64,000 nucleotides of DNA from Quercus robur (Eukaryota; Streptophyta; Magnoliopsida; Fagales; Fagaceae), in the NCBI RefSeq assembly GCF_932294415.1, contig NC_065538.1:53418343-53482342 (forward strand). Reading direction: 5' to 3'. The notes beneath the pieces are model-generated. The model saw nothing but the letters and a program-made list of their open reading frames with translations, searched no databases and was not told where the DNA came from. Below are positions 21,400 to 31,559 of the stretch, in pieces (positions within the stretch are counted from its first letter, which is position 1; each line of letters begins with the position of its first letter). The translations under genes were made by a program, and so were the position numbers.

Positions 21400-22132
21400 T
21401 ATCTAGCTATTTCTCAAAATCAATATATATATATATATATATTGTAAGGGTGGAACTTGGACTGCAGCCCAAAAGTGGTAAGGATGGTGGCCCAATAAGC
21501 CCTCCACAATAGATTTGTTAGAGAATGGGTTGGATATTGATCACTTGGTAAGTTAAAGTTAATCAAAATGAGATATGAAGCAAATGAAATAACTAGGACA
21601 GCAAAATATGAGGAAAAAAGTTACTCGGTCAAACTCGAGGAGGATCAATTTCATAGAGCTTTCTCTTTTTCCTAATACAAGTCTTTTAGTTCTTGGTTAC
21701 ATTGTTCTTTTTTCTCTCTCTTCTTCACATATGGATCTTAATTTTTCTTTTATATCTCAACACAAATCATCTCAGTCTTACACTTGGAAGACTGAGATTG
21801 CGTTCCTAGGACTTTTGTCTCATCTGGAACCTCCTAGTAAGCTTTTACCCTGCAACGTTAGCTGTGCCACCACTGTTCATGGTTATTTCCTCATTAATGC
21901 GGCCAAGGGAGTAGCTATGTTGTATTTAATGCGGAGGGGATGGCTTCTACACCCTTCTTCCTTCTCGTATTTCGTGTTGAGTCGGCTCTTTTCCCTTTTA
22001 TATATTTTAACTTCATGCGCCTCCCACAGCTAATACTCGTCCCTGAGTTCAGCTAATACTTGTCCCCAAGGTCCGAGGTATATCCTTGGAAATAGTCTTG
22101 GCAGCCTATTTAAATTTGATTAGGGATTCTCG

Positions 22133-22135
<3 letters not shown>
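21400..22135. other. Unresolved sequence with a 141-codon ORF of doubtful status
   Basis: The plus-strand ORF 21,608-22,033 shows no motif I recognise and is S/L-rich, so I do not call a gene. Words such as CAGCCCAAAAGTGG, GGCCCAATAAGCCC and CTCGTCCCTGAG suggest decayed LTR sequence. TA and CA microsatellites lie at its edges (21,423-21,441 and 22,136-22,164). Confidence 0.35.

Positions 22136-22164
<29 letters not shown>
22136..22164. repeat. (CA)n microsatellite
   Basis: About 14 CA units followed by a short TA run, next to the tail of the LINE fragment at 22,183. Confidence 0.95.
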
Positions 22165-22177
<13 letters not shown>

Positions 22178-22182
22178 CAAAA

Positions 22183-22520
22183 GAGTTTTTTTTTTTTTTT
22201 TAATGAGAAACTTGTAAATTTATTAGGAAGAAGACAAATTCAGTACATCATGAGCAACAGCTGACTCAATCAGTGATAAATTTTTCTCTATCGATGTTAC
22301 ATAATTATCAATATTATCTATTTCTTTGGCAAATTTTGCTAATAAATGTGCAGGTTTATTGTCTTGTCACTTTACATGGAAGATTTGAATTGATCTAAAA
22401 TCCTTAAACTTGTGATCTACACCAACCGAAACATTGGAGACAGTCATAGGAGGAGTACATAAACCTAGAAAAGTGTCAGACACTATCTTGGAATCACTTT
22501 CAAACCCAAAGATTGAAGAA
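22183..22520 (-). pseudogene. 5'-truncated LINE, RNase H C-terminal part and tail
   Basis: The minus strand reads FESDSKIVSDTFLG at the upstream end. It continues through QDNKPAHLLAKFAKEIDN to a double TAA, a short UTR and the poly(A) tail (T run 22,183-22,200). QDNKPAHLLAKFA is the last conserved block of LINE RNase H domains. One in-frame TGA precedes it (IFHVK-stop-QDN). Everything upstream of the RNase H end is missing, the usual result of aborted reverse transcription. Confidence 0.85.
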
Positions 22521-22639
22521 GTTTCATGCTCATTACTGTTACGACCCTTCCATCATGGTCACGGATCACTACTCCAACCTTCGACCCCCAATTTGAGTAA
22601 AAACAGCACCCAGCGTGCACTTAAAAAAAAAAAAAAAAT

Positions 22640-23058
22640 AGTGACCTAAGTTTCACTTGGTGTAATCTTTAATAATCCTAAGGAATCTTGAGAGTATTCC
22701 AGATAATTTTCGTATTTGGTTACAAACTTACAGTAAGCTTAAAGAAATCCATGTCTTATAAATTTTTTTTAAAAAAATCCATATGTGATATGCCTACCAG
22801 ATTGTAAATTTCAAAATTTTCACCAAACATCACTAGCGGGGACATGTATTCCCTATATGTGGGTATTCATATTCCTATAACTAAGATAATTTCTATTTTC
22901 TTTTTAACCTCAATTTAATATCTTTTAACTAACTAACTAACGCGAATAGAGATTATTCTTTTAAATTGTAAACGTAAATATTAATTAAATAAAATTATTT
23001 AATACTAATTAAATCAAGATTAATTTGATACATTAAATACATATTTTGATGAATAATA
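22640..23058. other. Intergenic, nothing recognised
   Basis: AT-rich, with an A run at about 22,624-22,639. No exon or element end found. Confidence 0.45.
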
Positions 23059-23109
23059 CTTTTTTTTTTTTTTTTTTTTTGAGAATGAAACATACTACTT
23101 TTATTCATC

Positions 23110-26100
23110 AACTAAGGCTGGAATCAGCTTGAACAAGGTGGCGAATGTCTTGTGGTACATCTTCCATCCAGACAGTTAAACTAGGCCTACTAATAGCACT
23201 TCTGGCCAGAGCATGAGCTACAGTGTTCCCTTCACAGCGTACATGAGAAAAATTAACAGAATGAAAAGAGTTGGACAAAAGTTTGACATCCTATATCAGG
23301 TGGCCATGAAGGGCCAGTGAAGGACCCGGGTCCTGAAGTTCTCTGCAAATGGATTCTGAATCTCCCTCAAAGACAGCGTTGGTGATGTCGAGCTCTAAAG
23401 CAAATTCCACGGCTTTCCTAACAGCTAATGCTTCGACTTGAGCCACTGTTGTTGGGAGTGGCAATTGTTGCGACATTGACGCCCGTACTGCTCCTTCTTC
23501 ATCTCTGATGACGATGCCGATTCCAACTTTGTCTTGCTGTGAAAAAATGGCTCCGTCGTAGTTTACTTTGTAGATGCCATGATCCAATGTCTTCCATCTC
23601 GTGTGATTCCTGTGTTGGAGCTTCCCTATGGAAGTATGAAGTAGTTGAAACTCTGTTTTGCGATCTTTTGACAGAGTATGAATCTGGTCCAACGGACAAG
23701 CTGCTTCCTTGGAACGAATCTTGTTCCTCCGGTTCCATACACTCCAGCTTGTGACTGCCAAGAGCACTGTGTCTAACTGATCTGCAAAAGCTCGCTTGAA
23801 AATGTCCTTAACGCTGCTGCCTTCCATCTCTGCTATCCATCTCCATTGAGGTTCCATGTTCCACATAACCTGCACATCAGAACAAAAGAAAAGTGCATGT
23901 GAGCAGTCTTCGATCTTCTCCTTGCAGGTTTCGTACTGATCATCCTGTGTAATCTTCCTGCGGCACAGATTCCTTTTGACAGGCAATGCTTCTCTGCTGG
24001 CTCTCCATGTAAATTTTTTTATCTTACTAGGGACCTCCATACCCCAAACTTTCTTCCAAAAAACTGTATCATGAGTTGAGCTTTGAAACTTCTCTGAGTT
24101 CTCATGTAAGAATCGGTAACCCGATTTTACTGAGTAGTGACCCGAGGGAGTGAAAGGCCAGATGAGTTGGTCCGGTTGGTTAGTGGAGCTAAGTGGAATG
24201 CTCTTGATGATCTCTGCTTCCTGAGCATTGAACACATGGTCAATAACCTCATTCCTCCAGCTTCTTGTTACCGGGTTTATTAATACTCCCACACATGAAT
24301 TTTCCTGCCCAAATAGGACTGGGGTTGATATTTTGGTTGATGTTTTTGAGGGCAACCAATTATCACCCCAAATCCTTATTTGCTTTCCATCCCCCACCCT
24401 CCATTGAGCTCCCTTCAAAATTACTTCCCGACCTTTAAAAATACTTTTCCATGCATATGAAGCCAAGGATGAATCCTTAGCTTCTAGGATAGTACTTCTG
24501 GGAAAAAAATCTGGCCTTAAAAACTCTGTAGAACAAAGAATTATCATCCTATAGCAGTCTCCAATCTAACTTAGCAAGCATCGCCTCATTAAACATTGTT
24601 AGGTCTTTAAAACCCATTCCCCCTTGATCTTTGTGTTGACACATGTCATCCCACTTTACCCAGTGAACCTTCCTCCTATCTCCTCTTTGACCCCACCAAA
24701 ATTTCCTTACAAGCGACTCAATTTTGTGACATAGAGTGATGGGTAGTTTGAAGCAACTCATCGTATAAGTGGGTATTGCCTGGATGACCGATTTGATTAG
24801 GACTTCCCTTCCTACTTGAGATAAAAGCTTGCCTTCCCAACCTTGTAATCTTTTCCAGACCTTTTGTTTTAGATGATCAAAGCTTGCTCTTTTGTTTCTA
24901 CCTACCATAGCTGGTAAGCCCAAATATTCTTCATATTGTTTCAACTCTGTTACTCCAAGGATATCCATAATCTGTCTTTGCATGTCGCCAGGCGTAGACT
25001 TGCTAAAGAAAAGGGCAGTTTTGTCTCTATTTAATTTCTAGCCCGACACCTCCTTATAAGAAGACAAGATATCCATTACTTTTTGGCAATCATGGATGGT
25101 AGACCTACAAAACAAGAGACTGTCGTCTGCAAAAAAACAGGTGGGTTAGTTTGGGCCATTACGACAAATAGAAACACCTTAGATGTCACCTCTATCAGCC
25201 ACTTTTTGGATCATCCGGTGTAAACCTTCTGAACAGAGCAAGAATAGGTAGGGTGACAGAGGATCGCCCTGGTGAATACCACGGCTCGGCCTTATATCTC
25301 CATAAGGTTCCCTGTTAATCAACAGAGAATATGTACCTGAGGAAATACACTCCATGATTAAAGCCACCCACCGGTCATTAAAACCCATCTGGATCATCAC
25401 TGCTTTCAAAAAAGACCACTCAACTCGATCATATGCCTTGCTCATGTTAAGTTTGAGTGCCATGAACCCCGTATTACCAAAGTTGTGATTCTTCATGTAG
25501 TGTAATGTTTCAAAAGCAACTAGGATGTTATCTGTAATAAGACGACCTTTCAGGAAGGCACTCTGGTGTTCTGATATAATCTTAGGGAGTACTCTCTTCA
25601 ATCTGTTGGCAAGAACCTTAGAAAAAATTTTGTAAAGCACATTGCAGAGACTAATGGGTCTATACTCGGTAACCCTTTCAAGACTTTTATTTTTAGGAAT
25701 CAGAGTGATAAATGTGTGATTTAAAGACTCAGGCAAACTACTAGAATTTAAAAAACACAATATATCATGAATTACATCACTGCTTACCAATTCCCAAAAA
25801 TTCTGATAAAACAATGGAGGCATCCCGTCTGACCCGGGTGCTTTGAGTGGCGCCATCTGTTTCAATGCCAATTCAACTTCCCAAGCCTGGAATTCACTAG
25901 TCAAAATTTTGTTCATGTCCTCTGTAACAATTTGGGGAATGGTATCCAAGTCTGCCATTGCAATTGTTGGATTGGAGGACGAAAATAATTGTTGGAAGTA
26001 AGCAAGAAAAGTGGTTGAAATCTGGTCCGGATTGGTACACCAATTGCTTGCTTGGTCTTTGATCCCAGTAATAAGGTTCCTACGTCTCCTCTGTGTTGCA

Positions 26101-27191
26101 CAACTATGGAAGAAGTGGATGTTTCGATCTCCGTCCTTCAAATACATGGTGCGTGACCTCTGGCGCCACATTTGTTCTTCTTTGTCCATAAAGGAGTTGA
26201 TTTCTTTTTTTAAAACAACAAGTCTGGCCGAGCTTCCACCAAGGAGTACCATGTTCTCAATCCGACTTAGCTCCTTTCTTTTTTTCTCCAATTCTCTCCT
26301 AATGTTGCCAAAACAGTCACGGCTCCATCTTGTGAGTGCTTTTCCATAGTTTTCCACTTTCCGGATCATCCTTGTGTTTCCATCATCTTCGTACCTAGCA
26401 TGCCAAACTCCTTCCACCGTTTCTCCGCACCCCTTGTCGCCTAGCCACATTTCTTCAAACCTAAACAGTTTTTTCTTTGGTGAACAATCCAATTCCGACC
26501 GCTCTATCCACAGAAACTTGTGATCGGAGGTTGTGCTGTCCACGTGATGAACCCTTGTACCAGAATATTTTGCAAGCCATTCGTAGGAAGCCAAGGCTCT
26601 GTCAAGCCTCTCCCATATAGAAACTCCATTCCTGTAATGTTTACTCCAGGTGAAAGAAGAACCCTTGAAGCCTAGATCGACAAACCCACATTCGTCCAAA
26701 ACATCACGGAATAACTGCATCTGACCGAGTGGTCGTATCCGTCCTCCAAGCTTCTCTGATTGCTTCACAATCTCATTAAAGTCCCCGGCGCACATCCAAG
26801 GTAATGAATTCTGTTGAGTTAGGCAACGAAGAAGATCCCATGACTCATGTTGTTTGTGTGTCTCGGGCTCACCGTAGAAGCCGGTAAACCACCAAGCTGC
26901 CTCTGAGTTTTTGTTGATGACCATATCAATATGGTTCAAAGAAGATGATAATATGTCAACAGAAATATCATTCTTCCAGTAAGCCACCAAGCCTCCACCT
27001 CTATTTATCCTCTGTACAACAAATTTCTTGTCAAAACGAATCTGGTCTTTCACGTACTCTAGCCTTGCTTCGTCTGCCAGTGTTTCGGCTAAAAACACGA
27101 CAGCGGGAGCTTTTGCTTGCACCAAATCCGCAAGCTTTTGAACTGCGAGTTGGTTCCCAAGCCCCCTGCAGTTCCAAACTATGCAACTCAT
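23110..27191 (-). pseudogene. LINE B ORF2, endonuclease-RT-RNase H
   Basis: Starts MSCIVWNCRGLGN at 27,191, overlapping the ORF1 stop as ATGA. Endonuclease: [75 protein letters not shown] and FADDSLLFC (D at 25,127-25,122). Thumb and zf-RVT: KFWWGQRGDRRKVHW, FTWRASREALP. RNase H: NYDGA, VEALAVRKA, FEGDSES, and GNTVAHALARSA near the end. Stops at 25,181-25,179 and about 25,152, a T7 slip before FADD, a frame change near 24,548 and a TAG at 23,293-23,291 disable it. Confidence 0.92.
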
Positions 27192-28618
27192 TGCGTTTGG
27201 CAGGGCTGAAAAGCAGCCTCCGCCATTATCTGAAAGTTTTCCTTCTCCACGTGTGAAACCACAATTTTCTTACATGGTAACTCACTGGGATCAACAACCA
27301 TATTATTGGGACACTTCAAACCAATGGACACTTCTTGAGTGTGAGTTGTACCCACGGATTCACGTACAAGACGTTTCCACTTGGTCTGGGATGGGTTTTC
27401 TACATGCATGGGAGCATGGTGAGAGTTTGTCATGTCATGAAGAGCAAATGCATGAGTTTTGATTAGTTGACTCATTTTTGGTGGGGTCGGTGACGTGTCT
27501 TGAGTGGGTGCCAGTTCAGACATTATATTACCTATATTAAAATTCTGAACATTTTCCTTATGGATAGCATCAATCTCGGTCATTCCAGAATTGAGAGGAT
27601 CCTCATAAAACCCGAGTTCTTTGTCTATTTCCCTCAATTTCTGCGTAAAAGATTCTCCCTTATTTCCGTAATCCCGTGCAACAGGGCATTTATTGCTATT
27701 CATGGGCGCTGGATTAGGAGATTTTGGAGCTTGGAAATCCGCATAATCAGCGCTCATGTTGGACGTTGCCATATTGGACTCTGGCATCGTCTCAATCGTC
27801 GGACCTGGTCTTGACTCCCTCCACCGTCGAGTAGATATGTTTTCTACCCTGTCCTCATAGAACCCAGAGACCCTGACAACACTTTTCCTTGACAGACCTG
27901 TCTGAGTTGCTCTGATCCAAGAGCCAAATTGCTGATCCTCTGCTTTGAAAGTGCCCTTGCTTTGGATCCAGATATCACAATCCCTGTCACCATGGTCAAA
28001 ACAGCCACACCAATAACATATGTTAGGTAAGCGTTCATACCTGAAACTTACCCAAGTTTTTCCGCCTTCCTCAAAGGTGACTACCCTCCCACGGCAGAGT
28101 GGTTGATAGACATCCATTGTTACCCGAACTCTAACATAATTTCCACCCTCACTGTTTGAAGCTTTTGTTGATTTATCCACCCGACCTATCGCCTCACATA
28201 TGTCTTCAGCCACTGATTTGCTTCTATAACCAATTGGGATGTTGTGTACTTGCACCCAGAAGGTCACCTTATCAAATTTTAAGTCGTCTAGGGGAGTTTG
28301 TCTTTCATACCTCTCCAGGACCACCAAGTTTTTGTCAAAACTCCAAGGTTTGCTAGAGAGTATACGATCAACATCCTCCTTATTATCAAAAACAAAAAGA
28401 ACCTTGTGGGATCCTTCCTTGCTCACCGTAAACCCATTGTCTGCCCTACAAAGCGGCTTGAAGGTCTTTGCTATCGCCTCCATGTTCAGTGCCCACTTAG
28501 TGAAAAACTGTGCCGCTATGATATACTCTTTCGAACACCTGTCTTTCTTGAAACATAGATCATCTCCTTCCATTTCGGAAAGAGATAAGCAATTCCAATG
28601 CCGTGTGAGATCTTCCAT
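27188..28618 (-). CDS. LINE B ORF1, gag-like RNA-binding protein
   Basis: 476 codons from MEDLTRHWNCLSLSE to the TGA at 27,190-27,188. The DUF4283 region is at about residues 40-190 (FKKDRCSKEYIIAAQFFTKW, KVLFVFDNKEDVDRIL, KPWSFDKNLVVLERY, TFWVQVHNIPIGY). A CCHC-type zinc knuckle follows (ICYWCGCFDHGDRDC), with basic, low-complexity sequence after it. ORF1 proteins coat LINE RNA in cytoplasmic particles. I start at 28,618: the ATG at 28,714 would add only a hydrophobic S/F/L tract from the purine-rich leader. The frame is fully open, unlike ORF2. Confidence 0.9.
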   Translation of the reverse strand: MEDLTRHWNCLSLSEMEGDDLCFKKDRCSKEYIIAAQFFTKWALNMEAIAKTFKPLCRADNGFTVSKEGSHKVLFVFDNKEDVDRILSSKPWSFDKNLVVLERYERQTPLDDLKFDKVTFWVQVHNIPIGYRSKSVAEDICEAIGRVDKSTKASNSEGGNYVRVRVTMDVYQPLCRGRVVTFEEGGKTWVSFRYERLPNICYWCGCFDHGDRDCDIWIQSKGTFKAEDQQFGSWIRATQTGLSRKSVVRVSGFYEDRVENISTRRWRESRPGPTIETMPESNMATSNMSADYADFQAPKSPNPAPMNSNKCPVARDYGNKGESFTQKLREIDKELGFYEDPLNSGMTEIDAIHKENVQNFNIGNIMSELAPTQDTSPTPPKMSQLIKTHAFALHDMTNSHHAPMHVENPSQTKWKRLVRESVGTTHTQEVSIGLKCPNNMVVDPSELPCKKIVVSHVEKENFQIMAEAAFQPCQTQ

Positions 28619-28720
28619 AATTGTACTAAAAAAGAAAAGAATGAGGGAGAAAGAAGAGAAGAGAAACAGAGGGAGAGAAGAAGAAGAGAAGAGACAAAAA
28701 GGAAAAATGAGCAAAATATG

Positions 28721-29668
28721 AGCAAAATATACTACAAAATATTTTGGAAGTCTTGATAGAAACGAAAAGGAAAAATGAGCAAAATATACTACAAAATATT
28801 TACAATATGATGTGACAATAGCTATGATTAATGAACTTCAACAACCTAATTAATGAATGTTTAAATTATTTTTTTGTGATTGGTGACATATCAATTTGTA
28901 AGTTTATAGTAAAATTTGTGGTCTCATTAGCATCACTAATTAAAAAAAAAAGTAAACAACTATATATATATATAATTTTATAAAATTTTAAGCATTTTAC
29001 TATAGAGGACAAGGCCTTTTTCCCTTGGGGGGTAAAAATTTTTTAGTGGTTGGGGCCTTGGGCCGGCCTTAGCCTTATCAAATCTGTAGATTTTTTATTG
29101 AACCTCTTTACTTCTCCCCCTACATGTGTCTTTCATTTTTTTTTTTTTTCTATATGGTTTGTAGTTTTGTTTGTTTGCTCCTGATTCCCTCTTTCTTTTT
29201 CTTTTTCCTTTTTTAATTATAAACTTTTTTTAAATTAGTGAATATCGGTTTATAATTATATATATGGGACGTTAGCGTGGTAGGACTTAAGAGCATCAAA
29301 ATCCAAAAGCTATAAAAGAAAATGGGTCTTGAATTCTAGCCGTGATAATGAGAGCAATTGTAGATGAGAGAATTGTTGTAGAGTGGCATCAGTCAAAACT
29401 TATATTTGGGCGATGCCCAACTTTCGGTCATTGCTACTGCATGGGTCCATATCGAAAGTCTAGTCTTTCTTTCCCAATTGTGAACCTATTACATGAAGCA
29501 CTTCTAAATTGGGCTTCTGTATTGGGCCTAGTGGTAATCAAACTAGCTATTTAAAATGGTTGGTTAATGGGATTATGGGCTCACCATTACATTTATGGGC
29601 CTATTTAGAGACTTTTATACAAGGTTTTGGAGTCCATAACAAAACTGAAATATAATAAAAATGAATGA
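28721..29668. other. Intergenic, tandem scrap at its left edge
   Basis: 28,700-28,745 and 28,768-28,803 share GGAAAAATGAGCAAAATAT and ACTACAAAATATTT, a small direct repeat at the LINE B 5' edge. GGGGCCTTGGGCCGGCC near 29,050 resembles words in other local repeats. No gene recognised. Confidence 0.45.
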
Positions 29669-30354
29669 TATATTCCTGGCCAAAATGGCCCAATACCATG
29701 TTTTTTTGAAATTTTTAGCAACAGAGCACTGTTTCGGAAATAATTTGGAATCTACCACTTTTTGTGGTACTCGAGCTTGGTGAGCTCGAGTACCATCTTT
29801 TCATTGGTCAACATCTTCTCAAAAAAAAAAAAAAAACTGTTGCCCGAAAACGTCACTATAGGGCTTAAAAACGCCACTATATGGCCCCTTGAACCTGGTA
29901 TGGGGACTTATAAAAAAATTTTGCAGGAAAACGCCGCTATAGGGCCCGAAAACGTCACTATAGGGCTTAAAAACGCCACTATAGGGCCCCTTGAACCTGG
30001 TATGGGGACTTATAAAAAAATTTTGCAGGAAAACGCCGCTATAGGGACCGAAAACGTCACTATAGGGTTTAAAAAACGCCACTATAGGGCCCCTTGAACT
30101 GGTATGGGGACTTATAAAAAAATTTTGCAGGAAAACGCCGCTATAGGGCCCGAAAACGTCACTATAGGGCTTAAAAACGCCACTATAGGACTCCTTGAAT
30201 ATAGGGCGACAGTGGAATGGAAAAATGTGGTACTCGAGCTCACCAAGCTCGAGTACCACAAAAAGTGGTAGATCCCAAATTATTTCCGAAACAGTACTCT
30301 GTTGCTAAAAATTTCAAAAAAACATGGTATTGGGCCATTTTGGCCTATATTCCT
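29669..30354. mobile_element. Mutator-type MITE with 9-bp target duplication
   Basis: The element (29,678-30,345) starts GGCCAAAATGGCCCAATACC and ends with its complement, and is flanked by a perfect 9-bp duplication TATATTCCT (29,669-29,677 and 30,346-30,354). Arms are about 116 bp with only about two differences. Each arm carries a palindrome, GGTACTCGAGCT and AGCTCGAGTACC around a 5-base loop. Long arms and a 9-bp duplication are the mark of Mutator-like elements. It encodes no transposase and would need one in trans. Confidence 0.92.
29845..30190. repeat. 102-bp tandem repeat inside the Mutator-type MITE
   Basis: Units start near 29,846, 29,948, 30,050 and 30,152 (spacing 102). Each contains GAAAACGTCACTATAGGG, AAAACGCCACTATAGGGCCC and TATGGGGACTTATAAAAAAA. 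Both strands remain open across it (a plus ORF of 111 codons, a minus ORF of 146 codons), but these are translations of the repeat and not credible proteins. Confidence 0.9.
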
Positions 30355-30561
30355 TTTCTAATGTGTTGGGGAGTCTATAAACAATGCCAGCTCAATAAAG
30401 TCTGAGGTTTAAATTGATAAATTTTAGTAGAGACTGTTATGTTTAAATATTAATTAAATACGTTTATTTATTACTAATCAAACCAATATTAATTTTGACG
30501 GATTAATACTAAAGTATTAACGAAAAAAATATTAATTTCTATTAGAGAAATACATTATGTT

Positions 30562-30761
30562 AAGAATATGTAGTCTACCACTGCATACCCTTGGTGTGAT
30601 GGTCATTCCACAAGTATAAGTGCTTGTGGGGTGTGGGGGGGCGAGGGTCGGGGTTCAAGTCTCCAAAAGGGAGGTTCACACACATATACACTCATATATA
30701 TACTTAAATTAGGTTAGAATAGAAATTCTATTTTGTATCCAAAAAAAAGAATATGTAGTCT
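30562..30761 (+). mobile_element. tRNA-derived SINE with 15-bp target duplication
   Basis: Body 30,577-30,746 between two copies of AAGAATATGTAGTCT (30,562-30,576 and 30,747-30,761). An A-box-like TGGTGTGATGG (30,592-30,602) and a B-box-like GGTTCAAGTCT (30,652-30,662) form an internal Pol III promoter. It ends TTTTGTATCC and an A tail. Length about 170 bp fits plant SINEs, which borrow LINE enzymes to move. Confidence 0.9.
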
Positions 30762-30769
30762 TGAATGGT

Positions 30770-31555
30770 AATTCTTAGCAAAACTTAATAGTTAGAAAAG
30801 AATAATTAACTAACACTAGTCATCCTGACAAAATGAGAATACATTAATGGAACAATTAAAAAAAAAAAAAAGATAGTATGAAATCATCAAGTTGAGGTAT
30901 CAATTCACAATTTTGAAGTTTTTTGAGATATTTACATAATCTTCAGTATTTTTTCCGAAGAGAAGACAAATTCAAAACTAACAATGTCGTGAATTAAACC
31001 ATCCACAACACTTACAGCAAGAATGATTTAGGAAGAAAAGAGTGTGTGATTGCTTGACAAAATTCATAAGCCACTTTATGCATATCTATGTACATTGCAA
31101 TTTTTCATGATATTGCAGACTCTCTTCTTAAGTTTTTGGTGATACAATTTGTATATCACATTAATTAAGTGTTAATGGAGGATCCTAAGAAATCTAACAG
31201 ATACAAAACGAATGGCTATTCTCATTCTTATGATCCAAGGAAATGAAACATACACAAAATCAGGAGATATTTGAAACATAAATCTAGTAACGCATTAAAG
31301 GGAAGGAAGTAACAAAATAGGGAGACTTTTTAGAAGCTCTAGACTTTTTTTTTTTTTTCATGAACAGTTGTAGACTACCCCGTCCATGGGCTTCTAAATA
31401 ATTGAGTGCGCCCTTGGCATAGCCATATCTCACAATCAACCAAATCCCAAAGCAAAGTTGTCATGATGGAATTAAAATCACACTGCTCATTCTTTTAAAT
31501 TTTATCATTAACCATAACTGGAGATAAGTAGCATTCACCTCATATTACTGAGAGT
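30770..31555. other. Intergenic, nothing recognised
   Basis: AT-rich sequence 3' of the receptor-kinase pseudogene. No exons or element ends found. Confidence 0.45.
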
Positions 31556-31559
31556 CGAG

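Larger units (their letters stand above)
23060..28720 (-). mobile_element. LINE B, nearly full-length non-LTR retrotransposon
   Basis: About 5.66 kb on the minus strand: 5' leader, ORF1, ORF2 with endonuclease, RT, zf-RVT and RNase H, a short 3' UTR and poly(A) (T21 at 23,060-23,080). This is the gene order of plant L1-type LINEs. ORF1 is intact. ORF2 has a few stops and frameshifts. I could not find a clear target duplication, so the 5' boundary near 28,720 is approximate. Confidence 0.93.

Noticed and set aside
21608-22033. 141-codon plus-strand ORF
   Set aside because: No recognisable motif, S/L-rich composition, and surrounding sequence resembles decayed LTR and microsatellite. Kept only as unresolved sequence.
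22434-22649. Plus-strand ORF starting METVIGGVHK
   Set aside because: Antisense shadow of the LINE RNase H remnant (FESDSKIVSDTFLG) on the minus strand, running into an A run.
28239-28721. 160-codon plus-strand ORF
   Set aside because: Lies antisense to LINE B ORF1, whose DUF4283 and zinc-knuckle motifs are clear.
29845-30190. CRISPR-like regular array
   Set aside because: The repeats are contiguous 102-bp tandem units with no unique spacers, inside a plant transposon. No CRISPR array is expected or seen.
29762-30259. Long ORFs on both strands across the CTATAGGG repeat
   Set aside because: The 102-bp unit is a multiple of three, so an open unit stays open. Both strands being open at once argues for repeat structure, not protein.
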